Source: an uncultured Bacilli bacterium (GTDB lineage Bacteria > Bacillota_I > Bacilli_A > RF39 > UBA660). From it: a stretch of 8,137 nucleotides of DNA. The number at the start of each line of letters is the position of its first letter. Position 1 is the first letter of the stretch. This document shows, piece after piece, positions 1 through 5,279 of this stretch. Under the pieces are notes generated by a model. That model saw only the letters and a list, made by a program, of their open reading frames with translations. It did no database searches and was not told the origin of the DNA. The stretch spans positions 1-8,137 of the forward strand of contig CAKPER010000050.1 of assembly GCA_934149245.1 (NCBI GenBank), read 5' to 3'. A program made the position numbers and the translations under genes.

Positions 1-44
1 ACAATTTATATGATTTGTTTCCTGAGATAAAAGAAAATTTGTAG
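1..44 (+). CDS. 3' end of an upstream gene (partial)
   Basis: In the frame beginning at base 3 the sequence is open from the window edge and reads NLYDLFPEIKENL before a TAG stop at 42-44. The stop sits 8 bases before the next start codon, and the next gene's ribosome site overlaps it. This spacing is typical of an operon, so it is probably the C-terminus of another polysaccharide-locus gene. Only about 13 residues are visible and no family can be assigned. Confidence 0.5.
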   Translation, partial: NLYDLFPEIKENL

Positions 45-52
45 GTGATGTT

Positions 53-652
53 ATGCGAATAGGAATAGATATAGATGGCGTATTAACCGACATAGAACAA
101 TGGCAATTAGATTATGGAAGTAAGTTCTATTTTGAAAAATATAATAAACAAATATTAGATAATGAAGGTTATGAAACAACTGATATATTTAAAGTTGATA
201 GTAAATTAGATGATGAGTTTTGGACTGAATATTTCAAAGATTATTCGATAAATGTTGATGTTAGAAAATTGGCTAGTGAGGTAATTAAAAAACTAAAACA
301 GGATGGTAATGAAATTTATATTATGACCGCAAGAGGTAGTTTTTTATCACATTCTGCAAATGTAATGCCTTTTGAAGAAAATAAAAATATTGTTTTAGAG
401 TGGCTTAGAAAAAATGAAATTGAGTATGACAAAATAATATTTAGTCCAGAAGATAAACTTAGTATATGTATAGAAAATAATATTGATATAATGATAGAAG
501 ATAAAGTTGATAACATAAATAAAATATCATCTAGAATTCCAGTTATATGTTTTCATGCAGGATATAATAAAAATTGTATTGGTGATAATATTATTAGATG
601 TTATAGTTGGTATGACATATATAGTAAAATAAATAAAATGGTTCAAAAATGA
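53..652 (+). CDS. HAD-superfamily phosphatase/nucleotidase-like protein, surface-polysaccharide locus
   Basis: This 199-residue soluble protein opens with DIDGVLTD, the HAD motif I; D6 is the expected nucleophile and D8 the acid/base. Motif II is likely the T92 of IMTARG, and motif III/IV residues are likely K135 and the IMIEDK stretch around E149-D150. This layout resembles 5'(3')-nucleotidase-type (NT5C-like) HAD proteins, which occur as 'HAD hydrolases' in capsule and teichoic-acid gene clusters. The likely chemistry is hydrolysis of a phosphate monoester using Mg2+; the substrate cannot be told. The start is supported by AGGTGA at 43-48. The stop overlaps the flippase start (ATGA, 649-652), so the two are translationally coupled. 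The family call is firm; the biological role is inferred from context. Confidence 0.8.
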   Translation: MRIGIDIDGVLTDIEQWQLDYGSKFYFEKYNKQILDNEGYETTDIFKVDSKLDDEFWTEYFKDYSINVDVRKLASEVIKKLKQDGNEIYIMTARGSFLSHSANVMPFEENKNIVLEWLRKNEIEYDKIIFSPEDKLSICIENNIDIMIEDKVDNINKISSRIPVICFHAGYNKNCIGDNIIRCYSWYDIYSKINKMVQK

Positions 653-1866
653 AAAGATTACTAAGAATTAGTTTTGATTTATCATTGTTATCATTTATAC
701 CAATAATATCTTGGTTTCTACTTGGAATAATAGTTGATAAGAATTTAATTAATATATTTACACTAACCTATCCATTACAATTTATATATTATATAATTAA
801 GTCTATATTTTCTACTGGGGCTAATATAAGTAAAGAAAAAGATAAAAATGAAAATGCAGTAATGTCAGGTTTAGTATTAGGAACAATTGTTTCTATAATT
901 ATTTTTACTATAATTTTATTCAATGTAGATAATTATATTAGTTTTATGAATATGGATATAAGTACATATAAAAACTTTACTATATATTCAATATTACAAC
1001 TATTTATTTGTTTAGAATTTGCGATGATGCAAGATAAACTATATTATGAAGAAAAAAATAAATTAGCAAATAAGCATTCATTAGTATTTAATTTATTAAA
1101 CTTTATATTATTAATTGGAACAGCTTTAATAACAAAAAATCAAGTTATTATAATTTCAACAACATTAATTCCATTAGCGATATATACTTTGTATATTTAT
1201 ATTAAAAATAGTAATAAGTTTAAATTTAATATTAATGTATTAAAGTGTATAAAATATGATTCAGTTGAATTGTTCAATAATATTGCATTCTTTTTAATAT
1301 TCTTATTTGGATTATCTAATGCCTTAGAATATGGAGAAATGTATGCAACTGCTTTGACTTTTATAGCATTAATAACTGATACACAATGGGATACATTTGA
1401 TGCTATAAAAGAGGCAGCAACAATAGATATTAGTAAAAGAAAGTTTAATTATATAGAACATAGAAACAATGCTTATAAATTATTAGGAATATTATTTGGG
1501 ACAAGCTTAATTATGTTTGTATTATTATATGGATTTTATGATTTAGATTTTAAAATTACAATGCTATATTTTTCATTTGAAATAGTTAATTTTTTAATTT
1601 ATCCAATATATAGAATTAAAACTTGTTATTTACAATTGGAATATTCAGCTTTTAAAATTACATCAAATAAGATAATAGCATCAATACTCAGAATGTTTAT
1701 GTCGTTATTAAAAACACCTTTTTGTACAGGAATAGGACAAGTTTGTTCATCAGTTTATCAATTTATAACAGTTAGTATAATGTTCGGTCATAATTTTAAA
1801 ATTGATACAACAGGTTATGTTGTTAAAAAGAAATCAATATTGAATAATGACACTATGACAGTATAA
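649..1866 (+). CDS. MATE-like polysaccharide flippase / multi-pass membrane protein
   Basis: This 405-residue protein has about 10-12 hydrophobic segments, at roughly residues 11-29, 33-54, 72-92, 108-126, 145-162, 165-185, 209-224, 231-243, 277-297, 303-321, 345-358 and 362-380, and no soluble domain. Length and topology fit the MATE/MOP superfamily that includes Wzx-type lipid-linked sugar exporters. The polar stretch TDTQWDTFDAIKEAA (residues 243-257) between helices is a distinctive element that may line the transport path. There is no clear Shine-Dalgarno site; its ATG overlaps the previous gene's TGA, so it is probably translated by coupling. It likely moves a lipid-linked polysaccharide unit across the cytoplasmic membrane, an inference from fold and neighbour. 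A multidrug-exporter role is the alternative. The last codons (NNDTMTV) are encoded within an inverted-repeat arm. Confidence 0.65.
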   Translation: MKRLLRISFDLSLLSFIPIISWFLLGIIVDKNLINIFTLTYPLQFIYYIIKSIFSTGANISKEKDKNENAVMSGLVLGTIVSIIIFTIILFNVDNYISFMNMDISTYKNFTIYSILQLFICLEFAMMQDKLYYEEKNKLANKHSLVFNLLNFILLIGTALITKNQVIIISTTLIPLAIYTLYIYIKNSNKFKFNINVLKCIKYDSVELFNNIAFFLIFLFGLSNALEYGEMYATALTFIALITDTQWDTFDAIKEAATIDISKRKFNYIEHRNNAYKLLGILFGTSLIMFVLLYGFYDLDFKITMLYFSFEIVNFLIYPIYRIKTCYLQLEYSAFKITSNKIIASILRMFMSLLKTPFCTGIGQVCSSVYQFITVSIMFGHNFKIDTTGYVVKKKSILNNDTMTV

Positions 1867-1908
1867 ATGAGAGTAGGGTACTCGCAAACACGGTGTCATT
1901 GTGTCATT
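1846..1908. repeat. Imperfect 15-bp inverted repeat across the flippase stop codon
   Basis: The left arm AATGACACTATGACA (1846-1860) and right arm TGTCATTGTGTCATT (1894-1908) pair at 14 of 15 positions. A second small dyad, GAGTA-GGG-TACTC, lies at 1870-1882 inside the loop. No U-tract follows on either strand, so it is not a standard intrinsic terminator. It could still end the polysaccharide operon transcript, stabilise its 3' end, or bind a protein. Confidence 0.6.
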
Positions 1909-1932
1909 TAATAATAAAAATAATGAAATATG

Positions 1933-1941
1933 TGATATAAT
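1933..1941 (+). promoter_or_regulatory. Extended -10 promoter of the RloC-like unit
   Basis: TGATATAAT carries a perfect TATAAT (1936-1941) with a TG extension one base upstream. No good -35 hexamer sits 16-18 bases upstream, but extended -10 promoters often lack one. Transcription would start near 1948, just before the leader hairpin. Confidence 0.6.
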
Positions 1942-1947
1942 AGTATG

Positions 1948-2006
1948 TATAAAAAGAAGCGCTAGTACAGGCTTATGTTTATAAGTTTTTGTATTGGCGT
2001 TTTTTT
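1948..2006 (+). ncRNA. Leader hairpin ending in a T7 run (attenuator or small RNA)
   Basis: CGCTAGTACA (1960-1969) pairs fully with TGTATTGGCG (1990-1999), counting two G-U pairs. Inside it CTTAT (1972-1976) pairs with ATAAG (1981-1985) around a GTTT loop. Seven T residues follow at 2000-2006. This has the form of an intrinsic terminator, yet it lies between the extended -10 promoter and the ribosome site of the ATPase gene. It would yield either an RNA of about 60 nt or a conditional read-through leader. Extra A/G residues at 1951-1959 can pair with the T run and compete with termination. No known RNA family is recognised. Confidence 0.6.
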
Positions 2007-2026
2007 CGTAGTAAGGAAGTGAAAAA

Positions 2027-4084
2027 ATGAATTTAAATTTAGAAAATGGATATACTGTTACTTTACCTTCAAAAGGAAAGCATAATATATATTATGGACC
2101 AAATAAAATAGGTAAAACTCAGATATCGCGTTCGATGAAAAAATATTATGAAGAAATAAGTGAAAAGGTTCTTTTATTTAATGAAAATATTTTAAGTGAT
2201 ATGATTATTCAAAGTAGTGAAGATATTAATTCTTTTGAAGTAATGCCTATGGCACAAGAGTATAATAAATACTATAATAATATGCAAAAAAGTAAAGAAA
2301 AATTATCAATAAAAAATAGTTTAAAGGATTTATGCTTAGTTAATACAAAAAAAGCATTTCATGGATTTGAAAAAATAAGTGAGTATATTAATGATGATAA
2401 CACTTATTCTTATAATGGTGATGATTTATTACCACTTTATAGTCAAGATGATATCAAGGATATGTATAAGCCAAAAAAGGTAAATATGAATATTTTTGAA
2501 ATAATTGATAATCTGAAAAAAGATAATATCAAAATAATACCAGATAATGTTAAGAAAATTGTTGAGCATGATATATATAGTATTCAATTGAAAATAAATC
2601 AAGACCCAGATAAATACAAGAATTGTCCTGTTTGTTTTTCACCTATTTGTCAAGAAAATTTAGACAAGATAAGAGAAAGCATTGAAAATGGTTCAATCGA
2701 AAAAGAATTGCAATTATCAATATTATTCTATTTAGACAATAAAAGTGATATTTTAAGGAATAAAATGTCTGAGATATTATTGTGCGAATCATATGAATCA
2801 TTTGAAAAAGATTTTAAGTTGGATGTTGAAAAATCTATTATTTCTTATTTAAGCAATCAGTATGATAAAAAGGATGTTATAAATTATAAAGAAAATAAAA
2901 CAAAAGTTGAAGAAATATTAAATAAAACAAAGGATTTTAAAATAACTGAAAATATTGAATTAAGTAATTATATAAAAAATAAATTAAAAAATCATACGGT
3001 TTATAAAAATACAGATATAGAAATAAAAATTAGTGATGGAAAGTTAAAAGTTTTAAATAGTCAAGTTGAATATGACAAAATGTCTAAATCGGAACAAAAT
3101 TATTTTAAATTTCTTTATTTTGATATTTTAGTTCATCAAAAGATTTTAGAAGGAAAATTGCATATAATTATTGATGATCCATTTGATAGTTATGATGATA
3201 TTTATGTACAAGATTCAATAGCAATAATAACAAAATTAATAAATGAACATATTGAAGATATTGATACAATTGATATTTTTTCTCACAGTATGTATATTCT
3301 TGATTTATATGATTCATTGAAAAAAATATATGATAAATTTAATATTTACTGGATGGATCAAATTGGTTTAACAAAAGAAATAAATATATTTGAAGATGGC
3401 TATGATTTGTTTAAAAAAATAGATATAAATCCTTACGATTATGGAATTATATTGAAGATTAGTGATAAAATGGTTGATAAATATTCATTAATTGCATTTG
3501 CTGCACTTTTAAGAAATGAAATAAATGTTGAGCGTTGGTTATTTAAAAATAACAACAATAGTGAACTTTCTGATGTAAAAAATAAAGTAGAAGAACTATA
3601 TAATAAAATATCAGAATCAATCGATCATGTGAGGGAGGAAATATCAATAATTGAATTGAATAATATTATTAATGAAATATTTTATTTTGGTTTAAACAAT
3701 AATGAAATACAGAATGTGTCATCTTTATTTGATGATATTTCAAAGGATTATGTTGATATAGATATAAAAGCAAAAACCGGTTCTGGAAATATTGTATCGG
3801 TTCCTAAAAATGATATTTGTTACATATTAATTTATAAAATATTATTTGGTTTGAAAATTAGAAGATTATTAGAAAAGAAGGTTTATGATATTGTACAAGA
3901 AGACTACACTGAAGTGTGGGATTTAATTGAAAAAATACCAAATACTCCATTGTATGATTATTATAATTTATATAAATACATAATTAATTCGTTTAATCAT
4001 TCTTCATCAAGAGTTGTTCCACCAATTTTTGTGTATAGTTTCAAATCATTACGAGAAATGTATGAAGAATTACAAGCATTGTAG
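2027..4084 (+). CDS. PrrC/RloC-like AAA_13 ATPase, putative tRNA anticodon nuclease
   Basis: This 685-residue protein has an ABC-type ATPase head: Walker A GPNKIGKT (24-31), signature-like MSKSEQ (352-357), Walker B HIIIDDPFDSYD (379-390) and an H-loop FSHS with H420. Between Walker A and the signature lies CPVC (200-203) with another Cys at 208, placed like the zinc hook of RloC and Rad50. The C-terminus has R612-x3-E616 (RRLLE) and H658 (SFNHSS), in the same order and place as the Arg-Glu-His catalytic triad of PrrC/RloC anticodon nucleases. Proteins of that family cut tRNA anticodon loops after phage attack and halt translation; activity here is inferred. The length fits RloC better than the ~400-residue PrrC. 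The start is fixed by AAGGAAG (2013-2019), 7 bases upstream. It stands alone with its own promoter and a terminator-like leader. No hsd restriction genes are visible. It could instead be a diverged AAA_13 protein with another toxin activity. Confidence 0.72.
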   Translation: MNLNLENGYTVTLPSKGKHNIYYGPNKIGKTQISRSMKKYYEEISEKVLLFNENILSDMIIQSSEDINSFEVMPMAQEYNKYYNNMQKSKEKLSIKNSLKDLCLVNTKKAFHGFEKISEYINDDNTYSYNGDDLLPLYSQDDIKDMYKPKKVNMNIFEIIDNLKKDNIKIIPDNVKKIVEHDIYSIQLKINQDPDKYKNCPVCFSPICQENLDKIRESIENGSIEKELQLSILFYLDNKSDILRNKMSEILLCESYESFEKDFKLDVEKSIISYLSNQYDKKDVINYKENKTKVEEILNKTKDFKITENIELSNYIKNKLKNHTVYKNTDIEIKISDGKLKVLNSQVEYDKMSKSEQNYFKFLYFDILVHQKILEGKLHIIIDDPFDSYDDIYVQDSIAIITKLINEHIEDIDTIDIFSHSMYILDLYDSLKKIYDKFNIYWMDQIGLTKEINIFEDGYDLFKKIDINPYDYGIILKISDKMVDKYSLIAFAALLRNEINVERWLFKNNNNSELSDVKNKVEELYNKISESIDHVREEISIIELNNIINEIFYFGLNNNEIQNVSSLFDDISKDYVDIDIKAKTGSGNIVSVPKNDICYILIYKILFGLKIRRLLEKKVYDIVQEDYTEVWDLIEKIPNTPLYDYYNLYKYIINSFNHSSSRVVPPIFVYSFKSLREMYEELQAL

Positions 4085-4088
4085 AATT

Positions 4089-4114
4089 CTAGATACCAAA
4101 ACTAGATACTAAAC
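4089..4114. repeat. 13-bp direct repeat pair after the RloC-like stop codon
   Basis: CTAGATACCAAAA (4089-4101) is followed at once by CTAGATACTAAAC (4102-4114), with two mismatches. It begins 5 bases after the stop codon. It may be a protein-binding site or the scar of a duplication. Confidence 0.6.
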
Positions 4115-4116
4115 GT

Positions 4117-4207
4117 TAAAAATAAAGTTATTTTTATAAACTTTAATAAATTATTATAAAAGAAAAAGCCTTATTTTATAAGACTTTAACAAATTATTAA
4201 TTTGTTA
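4117..4207. repeat. Three consecutive AT-rich hairpins
   Basis: TAAAAATA/TATTTTTA lies at 4117-4124/4129-4136. AAAG-c-CTTAT/ATAAG-a-CTTT lies at 4165-4187. A perfect 9-bp stem TAACAAATT/AATTTGTTA with loop ATT lies at 4187-4207. All three are nearly GC-free, so they are weak as RNA terminators. The third is a neat dyad of the size bound by recombinases or repressors. Confidence 0.45.
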
Positions 4208-4235
4208 CGAACTGATAATAATATTTCCCCCTGAA

Positions 4236-4257
4236 GAGAGCGAAAGCTCTCATTTTT
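4236..4257 (+). terminator. Intrinsic terminator with GNRA loop downstream of the RloC-like gene
   Basis: GAGAGC (4236-4241) and GCTCTC (4246-4251) enclose a GAAA tetraloop and are followed by ATTTTTG. This is a compact stem with a U-tract, and it most likely ends the transcript of the ATPase gene about 150 bases upstream. Confidence 0.8.
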
Positions 4258-4291
4258 GTTTGTATTAAAGGGTTTTAGGCCTATTAAGTAA

Positions 4292-4327
4292 TTTTAGGTA
4301 CACTTTTAGGTACACTTTTAGGTACCA
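4292..4327. repeat. Three tandem 12-bp repeats, candidate integrase arm sites
   Basis: TTTTAGGTACAC occurs at 4292-4303 and 4304-4315, and a third copy, TTTTAGGTACCA, at 4316-4327. The 12-bp period is close to one helical turn, so proteins bound to successive copies would lie on nearly the same face. Short tandem repeats of this kind are typical arm-type binding sites for tyrosine recombinases near attachment sites, and a tyrosine recombinase lies in the same window. No core site or second att copy could be identified. Confidence 0.6.
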
Positions 4328-4346
4328 AAAAATTTGATTTTAGAAT

Positions 4347-4398
4347 AGTTCATTGAAGAAAAGTGGCGAAAGCGGCAAAAATCTTCAATGGATTTTTT
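4347..4398 (+). terminator. Long-stem intrinsic terminator
   Basis: Bases 4347-4359 pair with 4382-4394 over 13 positions (core CATTGAAGA/TCTTCAATG, plus G-U pairs outside). The 22-base loop contains a second GCGAAAGC mini-hairpin. A run of six T residues (4393-4398) overlaps the base of the stem. It insulates the next small gene from leftward transcription, and may be an RNA 3' end. Confidence 0.65.
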
Positions 4399-4442
4399 AA
4401 TGGTGATACGGACAATATAGATTTCATCCGTATGATTGTATT

Positions 4443-4496
4443 GGTATTATACCGCAAACGGTAGGATATAATTGCTATAAGGTCATGGTATAATAC
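4443..4496 (+). promoter_or_regulatory. Promoter with overlapping dyads for the zinc-ribbon gene
   Basis: TGGTATAAT (4486-4494) is an extended -10 box 20 bases before the start codon. The segment GGTATAATAC (4487-4496) containing it is the exact reverse complement of GTATTATACC (4444-4453). Between them is ACCG-CAAA-CGGT (4451-4462) and a second TATAAT (4467-4472). A repressor bound to the two half-sites would cover the promoter. No convincing -35 box is visible. Confidence 0.5.
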
Positions 4497-4514
4497 ATTA
4501 TGAGGAGATGACTT

Positions 4515-4709
4515 ATGCAAAAGAAAGAAGAAATAATTAGTAATAAAATTAAATGTAAAAAATGCGGAGATATTATAGAGTCTAAAAGTACAAATGATTA
4601 TAAAAGATGTTCTTGTAGAGCAGTAGCAGTTGATGGAGGTAAAGATTATTTAAAAAGAATTGGTAGCGAAGAAGATTATGAAGAATTATCTGTTACAAAA
4701 AAACACTAG
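4515..4709 (+). CDS. Small zinc-ribbon-like protein (DUF7695-like)
   Basis: This 64-residue basic protein has CKKC (C14, C17) and CSC (C32, C34) motifs separated by 14 residues, a four-cysteine arrangement expected to hold one Zn ion. It then has the conserved-looking run AVDGGKDYLKRIG and an acidic tail EEDYEELS. From memory this matches small proteins annotated DUF7695 that are frequent in Firmicute phages and mobile elements; that link is not verified here. The function is unknown; nucleic-acid or protein binding is plausible. The start has AGGAG (4503-4507) at 7-base spacing and an extended -10 just upstream, so the start is secure. The stop codon lies in the terminator hairpin of the opposing gene. 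Confidence 0.75.
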   Translation: MQKKEEIISNKIKCKKCGDIIESKSTNDYKRCSCRAVAVDGGKDYLKRIGSEEDYEELSVTKKH

Positions 4710-4722
4710 CTAAAGCCAGTGT
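4697..4722 (-). terminator. Terminator of the 71-aa minus-strand gene, overlapping the zinc-ribbon stop
   Basis: Read on the minus strand, ACACT-G-GC, loop TTTA, GC-T-AGTGT forms a stem with one mismatch (plus-strand 4703-4722), followed by seven T residues (complement of A 4697-4703). The U-tract exists only on the minus strand, so it serves the minus-strand gene. The hairpin may still slow plus-strand transcription. Confidence 0.65.
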
Positions 4723-4745
4723 CTGTGTAAGATAATAAACTCAAT

Positions 4746-4961
4746 TTATTCAAGATTGTCTTTTTTACTGCCGTTTGGTTTTGATACTGGGGTTTTACCA
4801 CTACTATCGTGTTTAATGTAATATCTATCACTATAAACAGATTTGCCACTTTCAATTTTTTTTACAAATTGATTTAGTGTCATTTTGTGATGGTTTCCAG
4901 TGTTAATGAACAAATCGTTTTTGCCTGTATTTGTTTGATGTATAGCTTTAACTGTTGTCAT
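4746..4961 (-). CDS. Small protein, DUF3892-like
   Basis: This 71-residue protein begins MTTVKAIHQTNTGKNDLF, has a middle segment MTLNQFVKKIESGK, and ends in a Gly/Ser/Lys/Pro-rich tail, TPVSKPNGSKKDNLE. A short beta region, then a helix ending in 'IxxGK', then a tail recalls DUF3892-type small proteins; this is from memory and tentative. There are no cysteines, membrane segments or enzyme motifs. It is judged real because AGGAAG lies 7 bases before the ATG, a promoter with operator-like palindromes lies further upstream, and a good terminator follows the stop. It converges with the zinc-ribbon gene and diverges from the rloAB operon. The function is unknown; a host-interaction or regulatory role is a guess. 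Confidence 0.65.
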   Translation of the reverse strand: MTTVKAIHQTNTGKNDLFINTGNHHKMTLNQFVKKIESGKSVYSDRYYIKHDSSGKTPVSKPNGSKKDNLE

Positions 4962-4985
4962 AATAACACTTCCTTTCTTTAAAAC

Positions 4986-5060
4986 GGATTTACAATCCTA
5001 TTAAAAGAAAATGTTTTAAGATCACAAAAGTGTGATATACTAATAATAGGATGTTAATCC
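4986..5060. promoter_or_regulatory. Nested palindromes, operator-like
   Basis: The left arm GGATTTACAATCCTATTA (4986-5003) is mirrored by TAATAGGATGTTAATCC (5044-5060), differing by about two positions. Each arm also has its own small dyad (GGATT...AATCC). In the middle lies ATCACAAAAGTGTGAT (5021-5036), a perfect 6-bp dyad. On the minus strand a weak TTGTGA (5027-5022), 17-bp spacer, TTAATA (5004-4999) promoter would overlap both the central and the left site, so a repressor here could control the 71-aa gene. Confidence 0.5.
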
Positions 5061-5122
5061 AAAATTAGTTTGTGAGATATTATCTTACACGTGAGAGAGA
5101 AGCTTTGCAGAGCTTCTTTTTT
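5048..5122 (+). ncRNA. Putative ~75-nt structured RNA upstream of rloA
   Basis: TGATATACT (5033-5041) is an extended -10 pointing rightward, giving a start near 5048. The following stretch can fold into GGAT/ATCC (5049-5060), then TGTGAGAT/ATCTTACA (5071-5078/5082-5089, one G-U), then AGAAGCT/AGCTTCT (5098-5104/5111-5117), ending in T6 (5117-5122). A competing outer helix, TGAGAGA/TCTCTCA, pairs 5092-5098 with 5124-5130. There is no matching ORF and no known RNA family is recognised. The terminator is clear; the existence of the RNA is inference. Confidence 0.4.
5098..5122 (+). terminator. Intrinsic terminator upstream of the rloA promoter
   Basis: A 7-bp stem AGAAGCT/AGCTTCT with loop TTGCAG is followed by six T residues. 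It lies 100 bases before the rloA promoter and would block rightward read-through into the defence operon. Confidence 0.75.
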
Positions 5123-5224
5123 ATCTCTCATAAGCATTATATCACATGAAACTCAAAAATCAATAAAATAAATGAATAATTTGCAAAAAAAATGCAAAAA
5201 ATAAAAATAAAATATGTAAAAGTA

Positions 5225-5271
5225 TTGCTTTTATATAAAAAATAGCATATACTATTACTAGAAAAAGGAGG
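5225..5271 (+). promoter_or_regulatory. rloA: rloAB promoter and ribosome site
   Basis: TTGCTT (5225-5230), a 17-bp spacer and TATACT (5248-5253) form a good sigma-70 promoter, with a start near 5260. AGGAGG (5266-5271) is a full Shine-Dalgarno site 8 bases before the ATG. AGTAT...ATACT and GC...GC half-sites are arranged as an imperfect dyad over 5221-5253, with a palindromic TTTTATATAAAA (5229-5240) inside, so a repressor could sit across -35 and -10. Confidence 0.75.
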
Positions 5272-5279
5272 AGAATTCT

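Larger units (their letters stand above)
4085..4514. other. 430-bp non-coding region, rich in repeats and hairpins
   Basis: No gene is supported here. In order it holds a 13-bp direct repeat pair, several AT-rich hairpins, two intrinsic terminators, three tandem GGTAC-containing repeats, a 7-bp stem ATACGGA/TCCGTAT (4406-4412/4427-4433), and a promoter region with overlapping dyads for the next small gene. Such density of repeats near an integrase-linked locus fits an attachment-site or element-boundary region, but the boundary itself is not proven. Confidence 0.5.
4725..5090. repeat. 13-bp perfect inverted repeat flanking the 71-aa gene
   Basis: GTGTAAGATAATA at 4725-4737 is the exact reverse complement of TATTATCTTACAC at 5078-5090. 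The two arms enclose the 71-aa gene and its control region (366 bp in total). No target-site duplication is visible outside the arms, so a transposable cassette is only one possibility; chance in AT-rich DNA is another. Confidence 0.4.
4962..5279. other. 318-bp divergent control region
   Basis: No gene is supported. From left to right it holds the ribosome site and candidate promoter of the minus-strand gene, nested palindromes (4986-5060), a plus-strand extended -10, two hairpins ending in a terminator (5071-5122), an A-rich stretch with a repeated TGCAAAAAA motif (about 5182-5201), and the rloA promoter (5225-5253). Confidence 0.6.

Noticed and set aside
316..516. 66-codon minus-strand frame inside the HAD gene
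   Set aside because: It lies wholly within a well-supported gene, its Ser/Ile/Leu-rich translation has no motif, and it lacks a ribosome site or promoter.
53..652. Mycoplasma-type code with UGA read as Trp
   Set aside because: TGA ends this gene exactly at the overlap with the next start codon, and Trp is encoded by TGG throughout.
1948..2006. T-box or other metabolite riboswitch
   Set aside because: The leader is only about 60 nt, has no specifier or T-box sequence or other known aptamer core, and the downstream gene is not metabolic.
1948..2006. Retron msr-msd
   Set aside because: There is no reverse transcriptase gene in the window and the RNA is too short for an msr-msd.
3479..3560. 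Possible HEPN Rx4-6H motif near RNEINVERW in the RloC-like protein
   Set aside because: No His follows at the required distance. The R612-x3-E616...H658 arrangement is a better match to the PrrC/RloC active site.
4292..4327. CRISPR array
   Set aside because: The repeats are 12 bp and directly adjacent with no unique spacers, and no cas gene is present.
4725..4737. Insertion-sequence end of the IS256 type
   Set aside because: The GTGTAAG-like end is suggestive, but there is no transposase remnant, the match is short, and no target duplication flanks the pair.
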